Of a stretch of 64,000 bases of DNA, positions 35,223 to 43,638 are shown piece by piece. Position 1 is the stretch's first letter; each line of letters starts with the position of its first letter. Made by a program: the position numbers and the translations under genes. This DNA comes from a virus: positions 19,194-83,193 of IMG/VR virus record IMGVR_UViG_3300030333_007172; one strand, given 5' to 3'. The notes beneath the pieces were generated by a model. The model searched no databases. It saw only the letters and a program-made list of their open reading frames with translations, and had not been told where the DNA came from.

Positions 35223-35422
35223 TATTTTTTTCCTTTATTTTTTTGTCGACTTGTGACTGCTAATTCTATTTCTTCTGTTGGTAAATCCATATCTTCTTTA
35301 AGATCTAAAAGTGCCTTTTCAATTTCATCAGTTACTTCGCAGTCAATATCCTCTTCTATCTCATATGTTTTTTCCTTAGAATAGTATATGCGATTTTTAA
35401 TATTTTGTATAAATTTATTCAT
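35222..35422 (-). CDS. Small acidic protein, unknown
   Basis: A 66-residue protein (MNKFIQNIKNRIYYSKEKTY at the start) with an acidic middle (EIEEDIDCEVTDEIEKALLD) and a basic end. It lies between the FKBP and Hsp20 genes. It may belong to the same chaperone operon. No domain is recognised. Confidence 0.55.
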   Translation of the reverse strand: MNKFIQNIKNRIYYSKEKTYEIEEDIDCEVTDEIEKALLDLKEDMDLPTEEIELAVTSRQKNKGKK

Positions 35423-35425
35423 AAT

Positions 35426-35911
35426 TTAATTAATCTCTACTGTTCTTACAACGGGTTCAGCATTTGTTGGTACAACTTTTGGCAATCTTAAAGTAAGAAT
35501 TCCGTTTTCAAAAGTTCCAGTTACCGAGGTATCATCAAGATTGTCTCCTAAACGAAACGAGCGCGCAAAAGCAGAGCGCTTAACTTCGCGCTTTACATAT
35601 TGTGCATCTTCTACGTCTGAACGTTGATTACTTTCAGCTTTAATAGTCAAAACTCCCTCAGCAATTTCTACTGAAACATCTTCTTTGGTTAAGCCTGGAA
35701 TTGCGGCCTCAATTTCAACTCTATCATCGAAATTTACAACATTGCACTTAGGATAAGAACCTTGTACAAAAAAGTCTTGTCCAAACTCCTGATGTAGTGT
35801 GGGGAACATATCACCCATCAAACTATTAAAAATTTCATCAAATGGAGTTAGGAATTCCCGCTTGGAAAGTGTACGCGCGGGATGCGCACTTCTACGAATA
35901 ATATTGCTCAT
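35426..35911 (-). CDS. Hsp20-family small heat-shock protein
   Basis: A 161-residue alpha-crystallin-domain protein. The domain spans about 50-150, with the conserved IEAAIPGLTKEDVSVEI and GTFENGILTLRLPK (the A-x-x-x-n-GvL motif). It prevents protein aggregation. It has its own promoter (35978-36005). Phage-coded small heat-shock proteins are common in T4-like cyanophages. Confidence 0.9.
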   Translation of the reverse strand: MSNIIRRSAHPARTLSKREFLTPFDEIFNSLMGDMFPTLHQEFGQDFFVQGSYPKCNVVNFDDRVEIEAAIPGLTKEDVSVEIAEGVLTIKAESNQRSDVEDAQYVKREVKRSAFARSFRLGDNLDDTSVTGTFENGILTLRLPKVVPTNAEPVVRTVEIN

Positions 35912-35977
35912 TACTATTTCTCCTTATCTTTTTTAGTATAAAGCTGTAAACAGTCGCATTGATCTGCTTACCTTATA

Positions 35978-36005
35978 AATATAACCATATTTTATTATTA
36001 GTCAA
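35978..36005 (-). promoter_or_regulatory. Sigma-70-type promoter for the Hsp20 gene
   Basis: TTGACT (36005-36000), 16 bases, TATATT (35983-35978) on the minus strand, about 65 bases before the Hsp20 ATG. Confidence 0.6.
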
Positions 36006-36026
36006 TACTTTTTTTACTTTTTTGCC

Positions 36027-36323
36027 TTACTCTAAAGGAATATCTTTAATCTGATAATGAATTTCGTTGGTTACTGGATTAATAATAATATCAACAGTAG
36101 GTGGCGAAAATTCGGTGCATCTAATTTCAGTTGTTTCATTTGTTTTTCGTACATAAAGCCTATCCCCTTCAGAAATATCGCAGGGTATTAACTCTATTGG
36201 TAAGTGGGTGTCAAATGTTCCAACATTTTCATATGCAAAAACAATATGAGCTAAATCATCCTCAACTTTATCAACTGTGCCGATAAAATTTGAAATTAAA
36301 ACCATAGTAATTATATTAAACAT
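36027..36323 (-). CDS. Small protein of unknown function (possible signal anchor)
   Basis: A 98-residue protein starting at 36323 (MFNIITMVLISNFIG) after AGAGGAAATA. An earlier ATG lies inside the tmRNA. The N-terminus is hydrophobic and may be a membrane anchor. The rest is beta-rich with TNETTEIRCTEF. It lies just 3-prime of the tmRNA. Confidence 0.6.
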   Translation of the reverse strand: MFNIITMVLISNFIGTVDKVEDDLAHIVFAYENVGTFDTHLPIELIPCDISEGDRLYVRKTNETTEIRCTEFSPPTVDIIINPVTNEIHYQIKDIPLE

Positions 36324-36338
36324 TATTTCCTCTTTAAA

Positions 36339-36729
36339 TGGTGGAGACGGCGGGAGTCGAACCCGCGTCCACAATAAGTCCAATTTTAGTCATTCACAAG
36401 TTTATTTGATTTTTGCTGAGTAACTTAATCTCATGCCGTCCGTTCTTTAAAAATCAAAAAAAACGGGGTGATTAATCAACTGGCAAGCTAAACCCTCACC
36501 CTATCCCAATTGATATGTTTTGGTAGTTATAAGATACCGCTTACTACCCTGTTGCAGTACCTGCTCAAATTGGATAGAAGGCTTTGAGCGGCCTCCCGAT
36601 TAAGCTGCTAAAGCAGCTGCTTCGAAATGGTTGTTGTTATTTGCAACTATTGTTTTTGAACTGTTAAGGTCGTATCTAACCTACTTGCACTATTCCTCTT
36701 TCTTACTCTGTCGAATCCTTTTCGTCCCC
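36339..36729 (-). ncRNA. ssrA: Transfer-messenger RNA (tmRNA)
   Basis: The minus strand begins GGGGACGAAAAGGATTCGAC and ends with a TPsiC arm (GGGTTCGACTCCCGCC), acceptor pairing and encoded CCA, giving a tRNA-Ala-like structure of about 391 bases. A resume codon GCA opens the tag reading frame: ANNNNHFEAAALAA, then TAA. The tail AAALAA fits ClpXP degradation signals. tmRNA rescues stalled ribosomes with SmpB; no smpB gene is seen here, so host SmpB would be used. The 5-prime and 3-prime ends pair GGGGACG with CGUCUCC (one G-U). Confidence 0.95.
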
Positions 36730-36733
36730 TTTT

Positions 36734-37405
36734 TTAACGTTTTACAAACGGCATAATCCATGTTTGCAATTCTTGTGCCGATGTAGCAAAAGGCTCATCC
36801 GGCACTAAATTATGTTTATCTAGTGTTGCTTGGATTTCTGGCCAAAAAATTTCTTCTCCCCAATCATGCACAGCGATACAATCACCGCTTTTTAATAGCG
36901 GCGCGTACATGTTAAATTCTCTGGCCTTATCTCCACCATCACAAAAAATAAAAGTTTTAAAATCGGCGACATTCTCAGTTATGTGTTTACGAGCTGGTTC
37001 GCTAAATATATCTTCTTGAGAAAAGTTAATATACGGAGATATCTCTGTTAATTTTTCGTACCAATGTCCACACCCTTCATGCTCTCTTTTATACCAAGTA
37101 TCTTGTGGAAAAAGTTCATAAGTTTCAAAAAACATTTTTTCAGTAACAGCAGCATAGTTTGCTAAATAAACACTTAAACTGCCTTTTTGGCTTCCTATTT
37201 CTACCATATATTCAAAATTATGCGCGTCAAAGTAATACTCAAACCATGGAATAGCTAGCCAATTTTGTGACATACCGCCTCCCATTAATTTTTGATTAAT
37301 AATAGAAATATCACCTATTGTCATAATTTTTTCTTTGTATAACTGTTTTGGAATTAACTCGCTATTTCCATGCATGTTTTGTAATAGATTTTTATCATAT
37401 TTCAT
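36734..37405 (-). CDS. Class I methyltransferase-like protein
   Basis: A 223-residue protein. MVEIGSQKGSLSVYLANYA near residue 66 is a SAM-binding loop, and KTFIFCDGGDKAREFNMYAPLLKSGDCIAVHDW near 150 is a typical Methyltransf_24 C-terminal block. The likely substrate is small or a sugar. It stops five bases before the tmRNA 5-prime end. Confidence 0.6.
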   Translation of the reverse strand: MKYDKNLLQNMHGNSELIPKQLYKEKIMTIGDISIINQKLMGGGMSQNWLAIPWFEYYFDAHNFEYMVEIGSQKGSLSVYLANYAAVTEKMFFETYELFPQDTWYKREHEGCGHWYEKLTEISPYINFSQEDIFSEPARKHITENVADFKTFIFCDGGDKAREFNMYAPLLKSGDCIAVHDWGEEIFWPEIQATLDKHNLVPDEPFATSAQELQTWIMPFVKR

Positions 37406-37620
37406 GTTGTTTTTCTTTTCTTTTTAACAATAACACCCATGGGAGTACCATCCTCAGCATCTAACCATATAGTTATTTCTTTTTTAGTTTCTTCTTTTTG
37501 AATTTTTGAATGATTGATTTCTTTTTTAGCTTTTTTTAAAGCTGCATTTTCAGAACTGTGGGAGCTAACTAAGTCACCTTGAATAAACCTTCCGTTCCAT
37601 TTATATACTTTCCAACTCAT
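37402..37620 (-). CDS. Small basic protein, unknown
   Basis: The 72-residue product is assigned to the ATG at 37620 (MSWKVYKWNGRFIQGD). It has many Lys residues and a beta-prone C-terminus (MGVIVKKKRKTT). It overlaps the regulator gene upstream by 20 bases. No domain is recognised. Confidence 0.5.
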   Translation of the reverse strand: MSWKVYKWNGRFIQGDLVSSHSSENAALKKAKKEINHSKIQKEETKKEITIWLDAEDGTPMGVIVKKKRKTT

Positions 37621-37972
37621 TTTCTCTCTCTTCGAAATAATTATCAACTTTATATCTGCTTAGAGTTTTTTTAAAATCACCGTAAGTCATTCCTAAAAAT
37701 CTTGCAGCATCTTTTTTAGAATTTGTAGTTGAGATGGCAAATTTTAAAAGTGCATCTTTAATAATAGAACTAGAGTTTCTCCAAATGTCAAATCCATATA
37801 ATCTATTTTTAAAATGCCTTGCTGATAATTCTAATTTAATAGCAATCAGATCTTCTAAAGTTAAGTTATTAATTAAAACCAATAAACTATCATTTACAAG
37901 GTTTTGATCTTCTAAATAACTTATTACACTTTTATTAATAGTAGTAGATTTATTAGCTTTCATAACTTTCAT
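37601..37972 (-). CDS. Putative DNA-binding regulator with Fis-like helix-turn-helix
   Basis: A 123-residue protein. The C-terminal part SKKDAARFLGMTYGDFKKTL looks like the Fis-type HTH (HTH_8: N-x-x-x-A-A-x-x-L-G-x-x-x-x-x-L). The upstream region has a perfect consensus promoter (37989-38017) ten or so bases from the ATG and no ribosome site. A transcription regulator of phage genes is likely. Confidence 0.55.
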   Translation of the reverse strand: MKVMKANKSTTINKSVISYLEDQNLVNDSLLVLINNLTLEDLIAIKLELSARHFKNRLYGFDIWRNSSSIIKDALLKFAISTTNSKKDAARFLGMTYGDFKKTLSRYKVDNYFEERENELESI

Positions 37973-37988
37973 ACGCTGTCACAACTTT

Positions 37989-38017
37989 ATTATAACGTTG
38001 GTGTAAACACGTGTCAA
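37989..38017 (-). promoter_or_regulatory. Perfect consensus sigma-70 promoter
   Basis: TTGACA (38017-38012), 17 bases, TATAAT (37994-37989) on the minus strand. The transcript would begin near 37981, about ten bases before the regulator ATG. Confidence 0.85.
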
Positions 38018-38024
38018 GTACTTT

Positions 38025-38798
38025 TTATAAATTTAATTCAAGATCGTTTTCATCGTCGCTAGCGCCCATATCGTTCATTTCTTGACCTTGGACTGCGCTA
38101 TCATACGCTTGATTTGTTGGTTCGTCAACTTCGGGAGTAATTTCTTTTTCAAACTTATCAAAATATAATTTTAAATTAGCAATTAAGTAATCATAAAATA
38201 ATTCTTGATCTTCAGTATTAGAAAGCAAATCGAAAGAATCTACAATACTTGTTTGAATTTTTTTGAAAGCGTTATAAGCAACATTACGACCAGTTTCATC
38301 AGCCCCTTCTAACCCAAATTCATCGCGAGGGTCTTCTTCTTCAACATCTTCATCATCAGATTTTTCAGCATCTGTACGAATATCAATAAATTTATCGTCA
38401 TCAGTGATATCAACATCGATGTCTTCTTCTAATGCGCCACTTTCATCAGCGGCCTTTTCATTAGCTTCTGCAGGAGTTAATGCTCCAATCACAGCATTGA
38501 TAATATGTGAGCGAAATGATTTTCTTTGCTCTGGATCTGTTGTAAGAAGCTTAAAATCGGTTTCTAAAACAGGAATAATCTTTTTTAAAAGATCTTCTAA
38601 CACATTGATACCAGTAGATTTGTTAGGTGTAGGCTCGTTGTCTGGAACTGTAGATTCTTTTAATAATCTTACTTCGTGCTTTAAAAGTCCACGAATTACA
38701 TCTCGCAGTTTTTCTTCATCTAATTTTTGTTTTGCCTTGACAACTTTAATTGCTCGGCGTATACTTTCTCTTAGTACTTTTTCTTCTTTTGCGTTCAT
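38025..38798 (-). CDS. Acidic helical protein, unknown (possible virion/scaffold role)
   Basis: A 257-residue protein. A basic helical N-terminus (EKVLRESIRRAIKVVKAKQK) is followed by a very acidic middle (EEDIDVDITDDDKFIDIRTD) and an acidic tail. It is co-translated with the ligase-like fusion gene. The charge pattern resembles internal or scaffold proteins, but this is inference. Confidence 0.5.
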   Translation of the reverse strand: MNAKEEKVLRESIRRAIKVVKAKQKLDEEKLRDVIRGLLKHEVRLLKESTVPDNEPTPNKSTGINVLEDLLKKIIPVLETDFKLLTTDPEQRKSFRSHIINAVIGALTPAEANEKAADESGALEEDIDVDITDDDKFIDIRTDAEKSDDEDVEEEDPRDEFGLEGADETGRNVAYNAFKKIQTSIVDSFDLLSNTEDQELFYDYLIANLKLYFDKFEKEITPEVDEPTNQAYDSAVQGQEMNDMGASDDENDLELNL

Positions 38799-40786
38799 CG
38801 AATAAGTCCCTTTTCCATAATTAGTCTCATAACTTCATCAGTGGTATTATTTTCTGCGATTCCTAAAGTTCTTTTCATTACCTTATCTTTCTTTTTGTCT
38901 TTTTTCGGAACAACGTTTCCTGAATATCCTACGTTGCTTCCGCCGGCCCCAGAAGAAATTTCGTTAAGTCCAGTATTGATTCCTAAAATAGATAGAAAAT
39001 CAAAAACATTATCATCACCAGTAAAGTCTTCTAAAAGCTCAATAGCTTCTTCATCTTCATCTGCAATCCCAAGAAGATATCGCATATCAGATGCGTGAAA
39101 TTGTCTTGGATCTTTGCCGGCGCCTTTAACGCTTGGCATTTCTTCACGAATTGGTGACTGATTTAACAAATCCATATAATAAGAGGAGTGGTTAATTGGA
39201 TCTACAGCAGAATTTTGAAGAGGAACCATTTTGACTCCCGGCTTTAAATACTTTTCAGCCGTTTGAAAACGAGCAGCATCATTACCTTTCGACGAAACAC
39301 CAAGAATTACAGTATCCCCTTCATGCAATGGACCTTCGCTACCAATAAAATCATATGTAGCTGATATCGGAGAGGCATGATCAGAAATCTGCACTTGCAC
39401 ATTTGGAAGATGAGATACTAACGACTCCCACATACGCTCAGAGTCTTCGGCAGTGATTTCTCTACCATTTGGTAATCTACGTCCGCTTTTAAGAGGTCGA
39501 GAAATTAAAACAACAACTTCATCGGCCATGTCAGAATATTTTTCAACCATTCCTAAATGTCCTCTGTGCGGTGGCTTAAAAGCGCCAGGAACAATTGCAA
39601 TTTTTTTAGCTTCTACATCAACTGGCTCACCAACTGGATCAGCATCTTCGTCATCTAAAGCCGGCTCATCTTCTTTCATTATTACTGGCTGCTGTGGTGC
39701 TTGACCAAATCCGCCACCAAGGTTACCTAAAATAAACTCTCCAGTAATCTTTACAGGATTCGGACCAAAAAGCTTATCATCACGAATAACAACACCTTCA
39801 TGGTTCATTACGTCGCCCATCGGACTCGTTAAACCTCCTAGAACTTTGTTACCTAATAATCTAGTAGCATGCATCATTACAGCACCATAAATTGCTGCTT
39901 CAGCATCATTGTCTTCAATTAAATCTACGATTGGTACTTTTTGTTGCAGAATATTCAGATAAAGTTGCTTATGAAGCGGATGAGTTTTTGATCCGTCCTT
40001 TAACTTGACTGTTTTATAACGCGGATTAGTGGCCTCAGATAACCACTCACCTAAAGACTTAGTAATCTCGCGATCATCTGAAATTTTAACAGTAAATGGC
40101 TCTGAGAGTACGTCACTGTACTCAATGTCAGCCATTTTCTCGGTCGGCACACTACCATATACCTGAAATCCTCGCTCGTTTGCAATTGGGTTAAGCTTTT
40201 TAACAAGCTTTTCCATAACACCGGGGTCATAAGGTATTTCTGTGCTCGGAGCTTTCACGCCTTCAGGACGTTCCATTCCAGGTCTTTCAATACCTTTTGC
40301 AGCCCCAGATTTACCAATTTTGTGATAAAATTGATTTAGCCCGTGAATAGCAAGGAAATTTTCATCATATTCGGTAACGTTTGTTGTCCCTTCTACATAT
40401 TCAGTATTTAAAAATCGAGAAGGATCATCCCACATGCCCAATGCAACTAACTCTGATTTTATTGAGGGTAACGCTTCGTTTAAAATTGACAACAAAGTTT
40501 TGATTGCCGGCCGCATTCCATGTCCTTCTGGAAAACGGTCATCAACGCGGGACATCGTGATTCCTTCGATGTCTATTGGTTTGAGAGAACCACGGTCTAC
40601 CGCAAATTGTTTCTGTTCATCGCCGACAACTTTAAACGATACGTTTACGCCGTCTATTTTAACCGATCCTGCCCCTTGTTTTTCTACGTAGGTCTTAGCC
40701 CTTTCAAAAAAATCAAGAAGGTCAGAGCCTGTGTTAACCCACCCTAAATCAAAAGGATGGGCCATGTGTCCAGCTGCACCACCCAT
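38795..40786 (-). CDS. Fusion of ligase-like and HxGH nucleotidyltransferase domains
   Basis: A 663-residue protein. Residues 1 to about 350 carry motifs of the nucleotidyl-ligase superfamily: KIDG at 43-46 (motif I Lys), TEYVEGT at 128-134 (motif III), EGVVIRD at 330-336 (motif IV) and PVKIT at 344-348 (motif V). After an acidic linker, residues about 395-560 form a cytidylyltransferase-fold domain (IAIVPGAFKPPHRGHLGMV, HxGH at 407-410). A disordered tail ends in RLIMEKGLIR. The combination suggests nucleic-acid end repair or nucleotide transfer. Similar proteins occur in phages but are poorly characterised. Confidence 0.6.
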   Translation of the reverse strand: MGGAAGHMAHPFDLGWVNTGSDLLDFFERAKTYVEKQGAGSVKIDGVNVSFKVVGDEQKQFAVDRGSLKPIDIEGITMSRVDDRFPEGHGMRPAIKTLLSILNEALPSIKSELVALGMWDDPSRFLNTEYVEGTTNVTEYDENFLAIHGLNQFYHKIGKSGAAKGIERPGMERPEGVKAPSTEIPYDPGVMEKLVKKLNPIANERGFQVYGSVPTEKMADIEYSDVLSEPFTVKISDDREITKSLGEWLSEATNPRYKTVKLKDGSKTHPLHKQLYLNILQQKVPIVDLIEDNDAEAAIYGAVMMHATRLLGNKVLGGLTSPMGDVMNHEGVVIRDDKLFGPNPVKITGEFILGNLGGGFGQAPQQPVIMKEDEPALDDEDADPVGEPVDVEAKKIAIVPGAFKPPHRGHLGMVEKYSDMADEVVVLISRPLKSGRRLPNGREITAEDSERMWESLVSHLPNVQVQISDHASPISATYDFIGSEGPLHEGDTVILGVSSKGNDAARFQTAEKYLKPGVKMVPLQNSAVDPINHSSYYMDLLNQSPIREEMPSVKGAGKDPRQFHASDMRYLLGIADEDEEAIELLEDFTGDDNVFDFLSILGINTGLNEISSGAGGSNVGYSGNVVPKKDKKKDKVMKRTLGIAENNTTDEVMRLIMEKGLIR

Positions 40787-41040
40787 TATGAATCCTCGTT
40801 TTTGTTTTCTTCTAAAATAGTAAGCCTTTCTTCAAGAATCTGAAGTTCATTTTGCATTTGACGTGCAGACCGGCGCGCCTCTCTAAGATGCTGTTTAGCT
40901 ATAGATAAACGTCGCTCTTCAGTCATAGACCTTGGTTTTATTCCTGCGATTATTTCCTGTAAACCCTGAAGATAAGTAAAAATACTTCTTTCTTTAGAAT
41001 TTTCATGCAAATAATCAAACCACTCTTGATTATCAAACAC
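40786..41040 (-). CDS. Small helical protein, unknown
   Basis: An 84-residue protein, largely helical (KQHLREARRSARQMQNELQI), ending in a coiled-coil-like stretch. Its stop overlaps the fusion gene start. Function unknown. Confidence 0.55.
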   Translation of the reverse strand: MFDNQEWFDYLHENSKERSIFTYLQGLQEIIAGIKPRSMTEERRLSIAKQHLREARRSARQMQNELQILEERLTILEENKNEDS

Positions 41041-41059
41041 AATGTACTCCTATTTTAGT

Positions 41060-41341
41060 TTACTTAGACTTTGTAGATTTAGCGCGGGGCTTTCGATTAG
41101 ATTTTGCCTTTGCTTTTGGCTTAGGTTCTTTTGCTGCTTCTGGCTCAGAAAGTTTTTCAGGCTCTGTGCAATCTGGCTCGTCACAGCATTCCTCTTCGGG
41201 CTCAGGCTTGGCTGCTTTGGGGCGCGCCTGTGGGGCGGGTTGAGATACTTCTTCGGCCGCCTCTGGTTCCGCTGGGGCTGACGCTTCTTTTTCTGCTGCA
41301 ACTTTTGCTAAAAGCCAATGTTTCTTCCATACTTTACCCAT
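41060..41341 (-). CDS. Low-complexity Ala/Pro/Lys protein
   Basis: A 93-residue protein starting MGKVWKKHWLLAKVAAEKEA, followed by a repetitive Ala/Pro/Glu/Lys region and a basic tail. A CC pair and one more Cys lie in the middle. Frames on the other strand and a second minus frame here look like shadows. It overlaps the metallopeptidase gene end by 8 bases. Disordered; DNA-binding is possible from the basic tail. Confidence 0.5.
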   Translation of the reverse strand: MGKVWKKHWLLAKVAAEKEASAPAEPEAAEEVSQPAPQARPKAAKPEPEEECCDEPDCTEPEKLSEPEAAKEPKPKAKAKSNRKPRAKSTKSK

Positions 41342-42488
41342 TTTTCTTCATCTCCTTGAGTCTAAGTACAAGCGCTTGAGCTAATTTTGCCGCTCTTTGC
41401 TCTTGCAATTTTCGCTCTTCGTTTACATAAGCTTTATCGCCTTTCTTTTCGCCGCGACCTTTTCCACTATGTTTAAGATCATCATCTTTCTTAGTGGTAT
41501 AGTCTTTTTCACCCTTGTGAGTCTTAGAATCATCACCTTTAGACTCGCCATCATCTTTTTTGCCAGGAGGATGACCGTGACCTTCAGCTAGCGATGCGTT
41601 TGTGACTTGAATGTCTTCTGCTGCAACGTTTTCAAGAATTGTTCCATCTGCTAACTTCATGTCGTAATGTGTAACTCGACCAAGTTCTTTATTATAATTA
41701 TGATTGACTGCTTCAGCCATTTCAACGGAGCCGTTATAAGAAACGCCACCGTGATGCACGCAATAATGATTAGGAGCAAAAACATCATCTTCAGTCTCTT
41801 CTAAAGGACGTACTCTTCGCGCAGAATCACGACCAGCAACTCTGTCGGGGGAGTCTTTTCTGCTCTTCTCATCAATTTGTTCATCTTCCTCTAAAGCACC
41901 ACCAGATTTAAGAGCTTTTTCTTCTTCATCTTCTCTTTTTTTAGTGCCTGTAAAATCGGCTGGATCTTTTTCAGAATCGGCCTCGTTTAATTTATTAAGG
42001 GAAAAACTAAAACCCCATTTTTCTGTAAGAAGAGTGTTAATCTCTCCATTTTTCCAATCTTTTGTAGACATCGAACTTTTAACTCCTTTTTGTAAATGTT
42101 CATTATAAATAGTACCTTTTATACTGTCTTCCCAATCTCTAAAAACTATTGACGCTTGGTAAGCTTCAATTTCCATATTTCTTAGATGAGAATCTTTCTG
42201 CGCATACCCTTGTTCACCCATCCCTTCTGTATTATCAAAATCTCCGTTACATTTTTGTGTATGGTGCATTAACTCGTGCGCCAACGAGCGCATAATATCT
42301 TTAGGGTGTCGATTTGTAGTATAAAGAGTGATGGCTTCATTCTCCGGATCGTAGAAACCAGTTTTGCCTAACGGATTAGCCGCGTTCTCAGCATCTTGTT
42401 TCAGAAATAACTTTGGTGGACGGTCAAAGCCCATTTTTTCTTTTGCAAAAGGCATAAATTGTTTAATTAGGGCTTTTAAATCGTTCAT
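41334..42488 (-). CDS. HEXXH metallopeptidase with long disordered tail
   Basis: A 384-residue protein. SLAHELMHHTQ (H71, E72, H75) is an HEXXH zinc site, and NMEIEAYQA (E106/E108) may supply the third ligand. From about residue 165 the chain is acidic and Lys/Asp-rich, with one beta-rich patch (HYCVHHGGVSY). Candidate LxE sites such as LLTE and SLAE occur within it. The substrate is unknown. A maturation or injection role is possible. Confidence 0.6.
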   Translation of the reverse strand: MNDLKALIKQFMPFAKEKMGFDRPPKLFLKQDAENAANPLGKTGFYDPENEAITLYTTNRHPKDIMRSLAHELMHHTQKCNGDFDNTEGMGEQGYAQKDSHLRNMEIEAYQASIVFRDWEDSIKGTIYNEHLQKGVKSSMSTKDWKNGEINTLLTEKWGFSFSLNKLNEADSEKDPADFTGTKKREDEEEKALKSGGALEEDEQIDEKSRKDSPDRVAGRDSARRVRPLEETEDDVFAPNHYCVHHGGVSYNGSVEMAEAVNHNYNKELGRVTHYDMKLADGTILENVAAEDIQVTNASLAEGHGHPPGKKDDGESKGDDSKTHKGEKDYTTKKDDDLKHSGKGRGEKKGDKAYVNEERKLQEQRAAKLAQALVLRLKEMKKNG

Positions 42489-43375
42489 GTGTCTAAAAAT
42501 ACCTCTTTTTGATTATCAGAGTACCAGATATACTCTAAATAGTTCCCAAATGGGTCTTTTACATAAACTCCAGTTGTTCCATCACGATGTTCTACTCTAA
42601 TGCCTTCATGAAGGTCTAAATTCTCTTTTTTCTCAACTAAAACTCCAAAATGTTGATGTGGATAATGTTTTTCATCAATTAGTGCAATATTTGTGTTTGA
42701 AAGACGCATTCTAATGTATTTTGGGTCTCGAAAAGTAACTTTTCCGTTTAATTGACGAGTATACCACTCTTCAGCTTCTTTCAAATTACTTACACGTAAC
42801 GCTATGTGATCAACACAGCTTTTTTTAGTGTTTTCAAAACAATTATGATGTTGCCAACATCGAGGTTCGTACAGTTCTGCGCCACCAACTGTAATTTCTT
42901 CTAAATTATCTACTTTTCTGTGTGTGTAATATGCATCTGCTCCGCAAACGGTACAAACAGCCGCACATTTCTCGATTTTAGTGGCCCAAGGAAACATTAC
43001 TTGTACTTCATCAAAAATATTACCACTAGCAGATAACTCAAGTGAAGATACTACAATGGTTTTACCAATTTTAAATAAATTGATTAAAGTTTTACCAATT
43101 CCAGGAATCATAAAGGCTTCATCAACAGCAATAACGTCATATTGCTCTAAATTACAAATTTTAGCTAAATCTTGACCACTTTCTACTAATTTTGCTTTAA
43201 TTTTTGCACCAGAATGTGTACAAATTTCAGATTCTGTGTATCGATTATCAATTTTAGGTTTAAATGCGACAATTGAACGTTTTTGATATTTATATCGTTC
43301 TAACTTTGCTAGCATTTTTGTTGTTTTAGACCCAAACATAGGGCCGCAGTAAATAATAAACTCTGGATTTTGCAT
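42485..43375 (-). CDS. tdk: Thymidine kinase fused to glyoxalase/VOC domain
   Basis: A 296-residue protein. Residues 1-190 are a type II thymidine kinase: P-loop GPMFGSKT (11-18), DEAF (about 90-93), CAVCTVCGADA and the lasso and second zinc Cys (CWQHHNC). Residues about 195-290 are a VOC/glyoxalase domain (VDHIALRVSNLKEAEEWY; GTTGVYVKDPFGNYLEYIW). Thymidine kinase makes dTMP from thymidine. The VOC partner is unexpected. The stop overlaps the next gene start as ATGA. Confidence 0.9.
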   Translation of the reverse strand: MQNPEFIIYCGPMFGSKTTKMLAKLERYKYQKRSIVAFKPKIDNRYTESEICTHSGAKIKAKLVESGQDLAKICNLEQYDVIAVDEAFMIPGIGKTLINLFKIGKTIVVSSLELSASGNIFDEVQVMFPWATKIEKCAAVCTVCGADAYYTHRKVDNLEEITVGGAELYEPRCWQHHNCFENTKKSCVDHIALRVSNLKEAEEWYTRQLNGKVTFRDPKYIRMRLSNTNIALIDEKHYPHQHFGVLVEKKENLDLHEGIRVEHRDGTTGVYVKDPFGNYLEYIWYSDNQKEVFLDT

Positions 43376-43638
43376 TATTGTTCTCTATCGTTTTCTTTGC
43401 GAGAAACCAATCGTAAACTCATGGTAAATAACTCTAATTCCACTCTTGAACCACTCAGTGGTAGAACTGTTGCTATAGAAACAACACGATTAGATTTTAT
43501 TTGATTAACTAATCGTGTAATAACTCCATAAAGATAATTCCATTGATGTTCATCGCTATTCCATGTTGACCATTCTACTATATCACCAATTTTAAAATCT
43601 TTGGAGACCAAACTACCAAAATCTTCTTTTTTATCCAC
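43375..43638 (-). CDS. SH3-like small protein (KIGDIV type)
   Basis: An 87-residue protein. DFKIGDIVEWSTWNSDEHQW and the following beta-rich stretch match a family of SH3/KOW-like microproteins seen many times in this window. Such barrels often bind nucleic acid or protein. The stop overlaps the thymidine kinase start. Confidence 0.55.
   Translation of the reverse strand: MDKKEDFGSLVSKDFKIGDIVEWSTWNSDEHQWNYLYGVITRLVNQIKSNRVVSIATVLPLSGSRVELELFTMSLRLVSRKENDREQ

Noticed and set aside
41042-41379. Several overlapping frames on both strands
   Set aside because: They arise from the low-complexity Ala/Pro/Lys gene; only the 41060-41341 minus frame fits the operon spacing and start.
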